A stretch of 6,108 nt of DNA, from positions 1-6,108 of the forward strand of contig DYSM01000181.1 in the NCBI GenBank assembly GCA_020718265.1. The letters run 5' to 3'. The stretch is from Draconibacterium orientale. GTDB lineage: Bacteria; Bacteroidota; Bacteroidia; Bacteroidales; JAADGE01. The notes below the pieces were generated by a model that was not told the DNA's origin, searched no databases, and saw nothing but the letters and a program-made list of their open reading frames with translations. This document shows positions 1 through 4,863 of this stretch, piece by piece. How positions within the stretch are numbered: the first letter of the stretch is position 1; the number at the start of each line of letters is the position of its first letter. Position numbers and translations under genes: made by a program.

Positions 1-29
1 TCGGTTTCCGCCTTGTTCGTTCCTTATAG
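1..29 (+). CDS. C-terminal end of DGR target protein (partial, starts before the window)
   Basis: Only the last codons are present. Bases 1-2 finish a Leu codon, then GFRLVRSL is read to TAG at 27-29. The same residues end the translated template repeat at 1885-1914, so this is the 3' end of a diversified gene. A GFRLV-type ending after an Asn-rich RGGSW...NNN segment is typical of C-type-lectin/FGE-sulfatase-fold DGR targets, usually surface or ligand-binding proteins; that fold is inferred from the template, since the body of the gene lies outside the window. The variable codons themselves are also outside. If TAG were read through, the frame would continue seven codons (one TAG, then FKKFVS) to TAA at 48-50. 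Confidence 0.8.
1..29 (+). repeat. 3' end of DGR variable repeat (VR)
   Basis: All 29 bases are identical to 1886-1914 in the template repeat, and similarity breaks down just after the stop codon (first mismatch T30 against C1915). The matched part is adenine-poor and GC-richer, as expected of the invariant 3' end of a VR where cDNA homology begins (the IMH region of Bordetella phage DGRs). The adenine-variable part of the VR lies upstream of the window. Confidence 0.85.
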
Positions 30-62
30 TTCAAAAAGTTTGTGAGCTAAAAAAAAAGAAAT

Positions 63-77
63 CCACCTTTGAGGTGG
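63..77. repeat. Small hairpin 34 bases after VR
   Basis: CCACCT (63-68) pairs with AGGTGG (72-77) across a TTG loop. It lies just downstream of the VR, where several DGRs carry a DNA hairpin needed for efficient target recognition. The distance is larger than in the Bordetella phage case, so that role is only a possibility. Confidence 0.5.
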
Positions 78-87
78 GGGGTAAAAC

Positions 88-131
88 TACTACCGTGTGC
101 CAAGTAAGCGCAGCTACGGCACACGGTAGTA
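88..131. repeat. Long 14-bp stem hairpin downstream of VR
   Basis: Positions 88-101 are perfectly complementary to 118-131 (core ACCGTGTGCC / GGCACACGGT). The loop 102-117 can fold further: GTA 104-106 with TAC 115-117, and GC 108-109 with GC 113-114. A-rich sequence flanks it on the right. It could stop transcription of the target gene, although the downstream tract is A rather than T, or it could form a cruciform acting as a DGR target-recognition element. Confidence 0.7.
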
Positions 132-165
132 AAAAAAAAGAAAAAAATTAAAAATTTTAATTTGA

Positions 166-200
166 TTTGCTGCTAAAGCAAGCAAACAAATATAAAATTT
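166..200 (+). promoter_or_regulatory. Weak candidate Bacteroidota promoter for the HRDC-RT genes
   Basis: TTTG at 166-169 could be a -33 element and TAAAATTT at 193-200 an imperfect -7 element (consensus TAnnTTTG), with a 23-base spacer. It lies about 55 bases before the ATG at 255. An AT-rich palindrome (145-163, arms AAATTAAAA and TTTTAATTT) sits just upstream. The match is poor, so this is a placement guess only. Confidence 0.25.
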
Positions 201-254
201 TTAACGTATAATAAACCAAAAATATTGTACACGCGCGTATAAAACCAAAAAAAA

Positions 255-704
255 ATGCAAATAAAATTCATCACCATTCCCATAACCGATGTGGAGCGCG
301 GCACGGCAGACCTCAACAAATTTCTGCGTGCCAACAAAATAATAGAGTTCGAGAAAGAACTCGTAAAAACCGAAACCGGCGCGTATTGGTGTGTGTATAT
401 TAACTACGCCGAACCCTTGCCCGGGCAAACGCCCGCCGGTACACCCTTGCCCGCAAAAGATTACAAAGCAATGCTGAGTGCCGCCGAATTTGAGGTGTTT
501 ACAGCTTTGCGCGAAATTCGCAAACAACTTGCCAAGGCGGATTCCGTGCCGGCATACTCCGTGTTTTTGGATGCCGAACTTGCCGAAATCGTAAAACTTC
601 CGGCAATAACCGAGCAAGACATCAAAAAAATAAAAGGCATCGGCACAAAACGCGCCGAAAAATACGGCAAACCCCTCGCCGAAGCATACCACAAACTGAA
701 ATAA
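255..704 (+). CDS. HRDC-domain DGR accessory protein
   Basis: This 149-residue protein has a C-terminal HRDC-like helical domain (about residues 80-147) with VFTALREIRKQLA, PAYSVF, and a KIKGIGTKRAEKYG helix-hairpin-helix-like segment at 126-138. HRDC domains in RecQ and RNase D bind nucleic acid. Small HRDC proteins of this layout are found beside a subset of DGR reverse transcriptases, where they seem to replace the Avd helical-bundle protein; a role in handling TR RNA or the RT complex is inferred. The N-terminal part (residues 1-70, with GAYWCVYINY near 42-51) has no fold I can name. There is no signal peptide, so it is cytoplasmic. The RT gene starts about 40 bases downstream on the same strand, which suggests co-transcription. 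The only nearby ATG is at 255, after an A-rich leader with no Shine-Dalgarno sequence. Confidence 0.85.
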   Translation: MQIKFITIPITDVERGTADLNKFLRANKIIEFEKELVKTETGAYWCVYINYAEPLPGQTPAGTPLPAKDYKAMLSAAEFEVFTALREIRKQLAKADSVPAYSVFLDAELAEIVKLPAITEQDIKKIKGIGTKRAEKYGKPLAEAYHKLK

Positions 705-714
705 ACCCACGTAA

Positions 715-733
715 CACGGATTTTCAATCCGTG
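715..733. repeat. Intergenic hairpin between HRDC gene and RT
   Basis: CACGGATT (715-722) pairs with AATCCGTG (726-733) around a TTC loop. The centre GGATTTTCAATCC resembles the core of the palindromes at 1273-1305 and 2156-2204. The alternative GTG start of the RT (731) lies inside its right arm, which argues against that start and raises the chance that the hairpin tunes RT translation. Confidence 0.65.
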
Positions 734-745
734 CAACACAAACCA

Positions 746-1603
746 ATGAGAAATAAGCACACCAAACACCTTGCCGAGCAAGCCGCCGATTTGCAAAATT
801 TGCACTTGGCATTTTACAAAGCCGCCAAAGCAAAACAAGCCAAGCCCGAAGTTGTGGATTATCGGCAATATTTATACCCTAATTTGCAGCAACTGCGTGA
901 ACAAATTTTGTCGGGCAAAGTGCATTTGGGCGATTATCGCTACTTTACAATTTTTGAGCCGAAAGAGCGGCTTATTTGCGCGGCATCGTTTCCGGAACGC
1001 GTTTTGCACCACGCACTTATGAACGTGTGCCATCCGTTTTTCGAGAACGCCCAAATCTACCACAGTTACGCAACACGCATCGGCAAGGGCACGTATTCCG
1101 CATTGGATACTGCACAAAAATACGCACGCCGAAACTCACACGTCCTAAAATTGGATGTGCGCAAATATTTTGACAGCATTTCGCACCGCATATTGCTGAC
1201 AAAGTTACAGACTTTGTTTCAGGATAACATTTTATTGCAAATTTTCGCGCAGATAATAGACAGTTACGGCGTACACCCTCAGGGTTTTCAAAACCCTGAG
1301 GGTGTTAATATCGGTTTACCCATCGGCAACCTTACAAGTCAATACTTTGCAAATTTTTATTTGTCGGAGTTCGACCGTTTTGCAAAAGAAACTTTGCACT
1401 GCAAACACTATGTTCGCTATATGGACGACATCGTTGTTTTCGGCAATACAGCATGCGAACTCTCAAAAATATCCGAAACTTTGACAAATTTTTTGCAAAA
1501 CAATGTAAATTTGCGTTTTAAAACAAATTTTATCAATTCAACAAAACACGGCGTAGATTTTTTGGGCTATCGCCTGTTCGACAATCGAACAGAATTGGCA
1601 TAG
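746..1603 (+). CDS. DGR reverse transcriptase, ends early at an in-frame TAG
   Basis: This is an RNA-directed DNA polymerase expected to copy the TR transcript into adenine-mutagenised cDNA. Motifs, numbered from ATG 746: PKERLICAASFPERVLHHAL (about 72-91), VLKLDVRKYFDSIS with catalytic Asp 137, GLPIGNLTSQ (190-199, the SQ-type motif 4 of DGR enzymes), YMDD (225-228, catalytic Asp 227 and 228), and GVDFLGYRLF (269-278). All catalytic residues are present. I chose ATG 746 because the in-frame GTG at 731 lies within a hairpin arm. A TAG at 1601-1603 stops the protein at 285 residues, removing a thumb-like C-terminus that stays open in frame to 1774. A 33-bp palindrome (1273-1305) adds residues just before GLPIGNLTSQ. 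The frame abuts the template repeat, as usual for DGRs. Family identification is firm; activity is uncertain. Confidence 0.93.
   Translation: MRNKHTKHLAEQAADLQNLHLAFYKAAKAKQAKPEVVDYRQYLYPNLQQLREQILSGKVHLGDYRYFTIFEPKERLICAASFPERVLHHALMNVCHPFFENAQIYHSYATRIGKGTYSALDTAQKYARRNSHVLKLDVRKYFDSISHRILLTKLQTLFQDNILLQIFAQIIDSYGVHPQGFQNPEGVNIGLPIGNLTSQYFANFYLSEFDRFAKETLHCKHYVRYMDDIVVFGNTACELSKISETLTNFLQNNVNLRFKTNFINSTKHGVDFLGYRLFDNRTELA
1273..1305. repeat. 33-bp perfect palindrome in frame inside the RT gene
   Basis: Arms 1273-1288 and 1290-1305 are perfectly complementary over 16 bases around C1289 (centre GGGTTTTCAAAACCC). The 33 bp equal 11 codons and keep the RT frame, encoding roughly HPQGFQNPEGV. 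It lies between IIDSYG and GLPIGNLTSQ, where from memory DGR RTs usually have a shorter linker. It looks like a palindromic element inserted into a tolerant loop. Confidence 0.8.
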
Positions 1604-1774
1604 AAAAGCAAAAACCGTTATATCAAAAAAATTAGGGCATTATCAAAATCATTTTCGGAAAATAGAATTTCTGAAAATGATTATCAAAGGCGAATGCTCC
1701 CGCTGAATGCGTTTACACAATACGCACAAGCCGAGGGATTTCGTAAAAACGTTCTTAAAAAAATCGGAGAATAA
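1604..1774 (+). pseudogene. C-terminal part of the DGR RT beyond the in-frame TAG
   Basis: After the TAG at 1601-1603 the same frame continues for 56 codons to TAA at 1772-1774. The product begins KSKNRYIKKIRALS and contains RRMLPLNAFTQYAQAEGF, a basic helical tail like those of full-length DGR RTs. Without the TAG the enzyme would be about 342 residues, a normal DGR RT size. No in-frame start codon near its beginning suggests independent translation (ATG 1694 is far inside). It is either the lost end of a nonsense-mutated RT, a read-through extension, or the effect of a sequence error. Confidence 0.75.
1647..1682. repeat. Near-perfect palindrome in the RT 3' coding region
   Basis: Positions 1647-1661 pair with 1668-1682 over 15 positions with a single G-U pair (outer arms AATCATTTTC / GAAAATGATT), leaving a 6-base loop at 1662-1667. 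It lies in the RT C-terminal region after the TAG and about 110 bases before the template repeat, so it could fold in the RT mRNA or the TR transcript. It could also be another palindromic insertion. Confidence 0.6.
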
Positions 1775-1791
1775 TCGTAAAAGGCACGAAC

Positions 1792-1914
1792 CGTGTGAAT
1801 CGGGGCGGCAGTTGGAACAACAACCCGAACAACTGTCGAGTGGCGAATCGTAACAACAACAACCCTACGAATCGTAACAACAACCTCGGTTTCCGCCTTG
1901 TTCGTTCCTTATAG
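1792..1914 (+). repeat. DGR template repeat (TR)
   Basis: Read in the VR frame it encodes R-V-N-R-G-G-S-W-N-N-N-P-N-N-C-R-V-A, then two further Asn-rich blocks and LGFRLVRSL-TAG. Fifteen codons are AAY, in runs of three, two, four and three. AAY codons are the hallmark of DGR templates, because mutation at their two adenines reaches many amino acids but never a stop. The last 29 bases equal the VR end at 1-29. It begins about 18 bases after the RT-frame TAA (1772-1774). The left boundary is approximate because the rest of the VR is outside the window. Confidence 0.9.
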
Positions 1915-2005
1915 CTCACAAACACAGCCGGATAGCTGTTTCTGAACAGATTATTTTTCCGTTCCCGTATTTTTCGGGATAAAACGGTGTTCGCGCAACA
2001 CCTCA

Positions 2006-2066
2006 CGCACCCGTACCGGTAGGTTCGCATGGATTTGGAACACGAACGTTCGAGTGCGTTTTTTTT
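2006..2066 (+). terminator. Candidate terminator of the DGR transcript
   Basis: CGCAC (2006-2010) can pair with GTGCG (2054-2058), enclosing a second stem GTTCG (2023-2027) / CGAAC (2043-2047), and is followed directly by eight T (2059-2066). This resembles an intrinsic terminator with an unusually open stem, so the fold is less sure than the T tract. Confidence 0.45.
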
Positions 2067-2085
2067 AAAACATTTCGGGGGCATC

Positions 2086-2117
2086 AACTTTGCCAAAGTG
2101 CAAACTTTGGCAAAGTT
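2086..2117. repeat. Perfect 14-bp hairpin with GCAA loop
   Basis: Positions 2086-2099 are fully complementary to 2104-2117 (AACTTTGCCAAAGT / ACTTTGGCAAAGTT), closed by GCAA, a GNRA tetraloop sequence. It starts 19 bases after the T8 tract and is the first of a run of palindromes. It could be a second stop for the DGR transcript, though no T tract follows. Confidence 0.7.
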
Positions 2118-2155
2118 AAAACGCCTATAAATAATTGTTTTACAGTTTATTACAC

Positions 2156-2204
2156 TGCATTTTAGACCTGTCAGGTTTTGGAAACCTGACAGGTCTAAAA
2201 TGCA
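2156..2204. repeat. Perfect 23-bp hairpin, REP-like palindrome
   Basis: Arms 2156-2178 and 2182-2204 are perfectly complementary over 23 bases with a TGG loop. The core GGTTTTGGAAACC (2174-2186) recurs in inverted orientation at 2210-2222, and its shape matches the RT-internal palindrome. Perfect long arms suggest recent spread or selection on structure. It is probably a dispersed palindromic element. Confidence 0.8.
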
Positions 2205-2229
2205 TGCCGGGTTTCCAAAACCTACGGCA
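2205..2229. repeat. Degenerate second copy of the REP-like core
   Basis: GGTTTCCAAAACC (2210-2222) is the exact reverse complement of 2174-2186. TGCCG (2205-2209) and CGGCA (2225-2229) pair outside it, with TA bulged at 2223-2224. It lies directly next to the 23-bp hairpin in the opposite orientation. Confidence 0.6.
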
Positions 2230-2231
2230 AT

Positions 2232-2264
2232 AGTTGCATAGCACTTTTAAAGTGCTATGCAACT
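2232..2264. repeat. Perfect 16-bp hairpin
   Basis: Arms 2232-2247 and 2249-2264 are perfectly complementary around T2248 (centre GCACTTTTAAAGTGC). It is the last of the palindromes packed between 2086 and 2264. Its arms differ in sequence from the GGTTTT-core family, so it may be a separate element or a terminator for flanking transcripts. Confidence 0.7.
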
Positions 2265-2266
2265 GC

Positions 2267-2425
2267 GTGTATTCCGTAACAAAAAATCAAGTAATCCCAA
2301 AATCAAGCAAATCACGGTTGAGACGTTTTGTAGGCAAGTTTCAAACTGGTGATAAAATTGAAAATATCGAACAATTTATTCGAAAAAATGTGTTTTCGGA
2401 CATCAAATTCAAAATTTTGAAATAA
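2267..2425 (+). other. Doubtful small ORF or gene remnant
   Basis: An open frame runs from GTG 2267 (or GTG 2252, or TTG 2234 inside the hairpin) to TAA at 2423-2425. There is no ATG start. The C-terminal half (SRLRRFVGKF, then GDKIENIEQFIRKNVF) looks protein-like, mixing basic and amphipathic helical residues, but I recognise no family. An in-frame TAG lies just before TTG 2234. It may be the tail of a gene whose front was lost when the palindromes accumulated, or it may be non-coding. Confidence 0.25.
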
Positions 2426-2430
2426 AATTG

Positions 2431-2438
2431 TAATTTTG
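2431..2438 (+). promoter_or_regulatory. Candidate -7 element upstream of the 2499 gene
   Basis: TAATTTTG fits the Bacteroidota -7 consensus TAnnTTTG exactly and lies 60 bases before the chosen ATG. No good TTG -33 element sits about 20 bases upstream. A second near match, TAAATTTT at 2467-2474, lies closer to the gene. The assignment is weak. Confidence 0.3.
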
Positions 2439-2498
2439 AAACCGCAATTTTCGTTTGTATGTTATTTAAATTTTGTAAAACACAGAAACGTTGTTTTT

Positions 2499-3605
2499 AT
2501 GAAAAAAAATCTAAAATTATCCTTTTTATTTTTGATTTTGCTGCCTTCAATTGCGTTATCACAAGTGTTTTCCAAGGAAACAAGCTTAGAGGCAGCGGCA
2601 CGTAAAACCGCCGACCGTATAGCAACCGCACTAACGGAATGCGGCACCATACCTGCCGATGCAAAACTGACTGTGGCTTTCTTTTCGCGAACCGACGGCG
2701 TTCCGACAAAGTTCGGCATTCGATTATCTGAAAAGGTTGCTTTTTATCTAAAACTTGCCGCCCAAGAAGGCAAAATAAAGCAAACCATACTCTTTCCCGA
2801 CGACATCAACAGACAGTTGGACGAAACCATGTATCTGTATTTTACAGTGCCCGAAGACCAAGATGCCGGCGATTTTTGGAAAAAACAATTGGAAAATCAA
2901 ACCCCGGATTTTTATCTTGTCGGGCAGTATGAATTTCCAAGCTCAAAAGCATACAGCGAATTACGAATTTCGCAAGTGGAATTGCGTGCCGACAACTACG
3001 GAAAATATTCCGGAACGGTTTGCGGAGCTAAAAAAACAATTGTAGAAACGCTCACGGAAACTGACGTTATTTCGGAATGCAAAAAAAACGATGTAGCACT
3101 CAATCGCCCCAACGAGCACTACGAAAAACTTATCGAAATGCCCGATAATCCGAATGGTTTTGATGCCGTATTTATTGAATCGAAAACCGGTAAACCGGTA
3201 ACGGATGCAAATTTTAAAATCGGCGCTGAATATCAAATAGAGCTGAACATGAAAAAAGATTTGAATGTTTATGCCTTTTTCTATGACCCCGATGACCCCG
3301 ATACGAAATTCATGACCATGATTTTTCCTTACGATACCGATTTAGCATTGCTAAAACAAAAAGGCAAACATGTTTTGCCCGACGCTAACAACACGTTTGA
3401 AGTAGGCGGCTCCGTCGGTCGCCCGGTATTAGTGAAAATTATTGCAACCACAACCTTCTTAAAATTGCCTTTGGATGTACAAAAAATCGACGATTACATG
3501 ATCGCTGTTTTTACACACGACAATTGCAGAGTCTTTAACGAAGAATTGTCTAAACTTTCAAAAACAGACTTATACAGCAGAACATTTTCATTTTCACGCA
3601 ATTAA
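2499..3605 (+). CDS. Secreted FlgO/CsgG-like protein with C-terminal DUF4384-like domain
   Basis: This 368-residue exported protein has a type I signal peptide (residues 1-22, Lys-rich start, hydrophobic core, ending ALSQ). I start it at ATG 2499, because the upstream in-frame ATG at 2436 would add 21 residues before the signal peptide. Residues about 30-175 resemble the FlgO/TolB-N/CsgG-type fold: AARKTADRIATAL, then KLTVAFFSRTDG, TKFGIRLSEKVAFYL, and PDFYLVGQYEF near 136-146. Residues about 225-325 resemble DUF4384, with FKIGAEYQIELNMKKDLNVY, MIFPY at 274-278, HVLPD and VLVKIIATT. DUF4384 domains occur with envelope or secretion-linked proteins. There is no lipobox Cys, so it is a soluble periplasmic or exported protein. 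The similarity is recognised by eye, and the function (accessory to an envelope complex) is inferred from the neighbours. Confidence 0.75.
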   Translation: MKKNLKLSFLFLILLPSIALSQVFSKETSLEAAARKTADRIATALTECGTIPADAKLTVAFFSRTDGVPTKFGIRLSEKVAFYLKLAAQEGKIKQTILFPDDINRQLDETMYLYFTVPEDQDAGDFWKKQLENQTPDFYLVGQYEFPSSKAYSELRISQVELRADNYGKYSGTVCGAKKTIVETLTETDVISECKKNDVALNRPNEHYEKLIEMPDNPNGFDAVFIESKTGKPVTDANFKIGAEYQIELNMKKDLNVYAFFYDPDDPDTKFMTMIFPYDTDLALLKQKGKHVLPDANNTFEVGGSVGRPVLVKIIATTTFLKLPLDVQKIDDYMIAVFTHDNCRVFNEELSKLSKTDLYSRTFSFSRN

Positions 3606-3965
3606 ATATCTGAACAAATCATCAATACTTCGTTAGATTTTAGAATTTAGATGTTAGACATTAGACTCAAATCGCTTAATTCCAATTAGTTACAATCATA
3701 CTCTTATTCGAGAAATTTTCTTATCTAATTTACAATAAATCAATATCTTACAAAAAATATTAACGGTGTATTGAATCATAGTAACCATTTTAATGAGTCC
3801 GGTCTAAAAAGCCATCAAAAACGAAGAGATAAAATACAACTGCTTGATTATTAATATTTTATGAAAAACAATTTAAAAATGCAACTATCTAATAAACAAT
3901 GAATTGTGAATTTCAATATACTTTTACGACCTTTTTAAACCAGACTCTTTAATTAAATTCAAGTT
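3606..3965. other. 360-base AT-rich intergenic region
   Basis: No credible gene is visible on either strand. It holds a TTAGANN heptad array (3633-3667) and otherwise AT-rich sequence with no strong hairpin and no full TAnnTTTG; TACTTTTA at 3919-3926 is the nearest. A 13-codon ATG frame at 3861-3902 is too short to support. It probably contains the promoter of the 3966-6108 genes, so the 2499 gene is likely a separate transcription unit. Confidence 0.6.
3633..3667. repeat. Five tandem TTAGANN heptads
   Basis: TTAGA starts at 3633, 3640, 3647, 3654 and 3661, exactly seven bases apart, with two variable bases after each. The array begins 28 bases after the stop of the 2499 gene. It could be decayed simple repeat DNA or a set of spaced protein-binding sites; seven bases is short of a helical turn. 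Confidence 0.75.
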
Positions 3966-4835
3966 ATGAAAATCAAATTTTTGACAATTTTGCTCATGGC
4001 AATGGTCATGGGCATGAGTGTGCAGGCGCAGTTTATTTTCGACGGCGACAGCACGTTAATTGACCCTGACAATCACGTAATTGTAGGTGATGACACCTCG
4101 CACGTGGATTGGACAACGCAGTACGTTGAAGCGAAAGGCTGGAACGTTATTGATACTGTGAAATTTCCGAACAAAGCGCAAGCCAAAGCAATGGCACGCC
4201 GAGGAGCGGTTGTGGATGCCCAACGCAATCTGTTGGAATGTATCAAAGGCGTTCGTATTGTAGGCGAAACAACTGTGAAAAACATGGTAACTGAGGGAGA
4301 TTACATCTATTCTCGCCTCGAAGGTGTATTGCAAGGAGCAGAAACTGTAGGCGAACCTATTTTTGAAGATGGCATGGTCGAAGTGCGTATGCGCGTTCCT
4401 TTATACAAAAAAAGCAACGGTAAAGAAGAGTCAGTCGCAGGAGTAATTCAAAATAGCATGGGTGTTACGCCTTTGAAACTAAATGAATCGGACAGCGGCG
4501 GCAAACAAGAACAAATTGCGTTTAATCTGAACGGAAAAACCTTAGACCCGGCATTGTTCCCGCAAATTATTGATAAAGACGGTAATGTTGTATTAGACTT
4601 TAGTAAATACTACGACCCCAAAACCGGTAAATTTCCGCAATATATGAAACTTACCAAAGAAGCGTTTGAGGCGGCAGGTTATGATAAAGGCACACAATTT
4701 ATCGACGTTTTGGATGCCACAGGCGGAAAAATTAAAATTGACACAGATAAATTACCCGGAAACAAAAAAATTAATTGGAAAAAAGTCGGTACTTCAGCTG
4801 TGAAGTTAGGAAGTTTTCTTATGATGTTGCTGTAA
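3966..4835 (+). CDS. Exported LPP20/FlgP-like protein
   Basis: This 289-residue protein has a signal peptide (residues 1-21, cleavage likely at VQA-Q). Residues about 53-148 resemble the LPP20 family, which includes Vibrio FlgP: YVEAKGWNVIDT, then an Ala-rich helix KAQAKAMARRGAVVDAQRNL (70-89), IKGVRIVGETTV, SRLEGVLQGAETVGE and MVEVRMRVPL. Family members are outer-membrane lipoproteins that form rings or surface structures. This one has no lipobox Cys, so it would not be lipid-anchored. A C-terminal extension (about 185-270) holds the acidic DKDGNVVLDF (203-212) and YYDPKTGKFPQYM, and the protein ends in a hydrophobic stretch, VGTSAVKLGSFLMMLL (274-289). The FlgT-like gene follows after 28 bases, so the two are probably co-transcribed. 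Function is inferred. Confidence 0.75.
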   Translation: MKIKFLTILLMAMVMGMSVQAQFIFDGDSTLIDPDNHVIVGDDTSHVDWTTQYVEAKGWNVIDTVKFPNKAQAKAMARRGAVVDAQRNLLECIKGVRIVGETTVKNMVTEGDYIYSRLEGVLQGAETVGEPIFEDGMVEVRMRVPLYKKSNGKEESVAGVIQNSMGVTPLKLNESDSGGKQEQIAFNLNGKTLDPALFPQIIDKDGNVVLDFSKYYDPKTGKFPQYMKLTKEAFEAAGYDKGTQFIDVLDATGGKIKIDTDKLPGNKKINWKKVGTSAVKLGSFLMMLL

Positions 4836-4863
4836 AAGAGTCAAAATTTAAAAATTTAAAAAA

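Larger units (their letters stand above)
1775..2066 (+). ncRNA. Putative DGR template RNA (TR plus structured 3' region)
   Basis: This stretch has no credible gene on either strand and should be transcribed as the RNA template for the RT, either alone or as the tail of the RT message. After the TR it folds into small stems: 1924-1928 with 1935-1939, or alternatively 1936-1940 with 1945-1949; 1963-1967 with 1975-1979; and 1986-1991 (GGTGTT) with 1997-2002 (AACACC) around a CGCGC loop. A larger stem near 2006-2058 ends in T8. In Bordetella phage the RNA 3' of TR is needed for cDNA priming; the same role here is inferred. The exact 5' and 3' ends are estimates. Confidence 0.6.

Noticed and set aside
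88..131. Long hairpin as an integron attC site or tRNA
   Set aside because: No RYYYAAC/GTTRRRY core boxes and no cloverleaf arms are present; it is a simple hairpin.
731..745. GTG start for the RT at 731
   Set aside because: It lies in the right arm of the 715-733 hairpin, and the five extra residues add no conserved motif. ATG 746 is preferred.
201..868. Long minus-strand open frames (201-833 and 461-868)
   Set aside because: They lie antisense to the HRDC gene and the RT start, are rich in Phe, Cys and Gly in an unnatural mix, and match no family. They are shadows of the plus-strand genes.
1755..2096. Minus-strand 113-codon frame across the template repeat
   Set aside because: It is antisense to the AAY-rich TR and the structured RNA, and its composition simply reflects the complement of Asn codons.
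2086..2264. Palindromes as a CRISPR array or insertion-sequence ends
   Set aside because: The units are not direct repeats with uniform spacers, the arms differ between hairpins, and no transposase gene lies between them.
2436..2498. Upstream ATG 2436 for the FlgO-like gene
   Set aside because: It would place 21 mixed residues ahead of a clean signal peptide that starts at ATG 2499.
3861..3902. Thirteen-codon ATG frame in the 3606-3965 gap
   Set aside because: It is too short, has AT-driven composition and no supporting signal, and lies where chance ATGs are expected.
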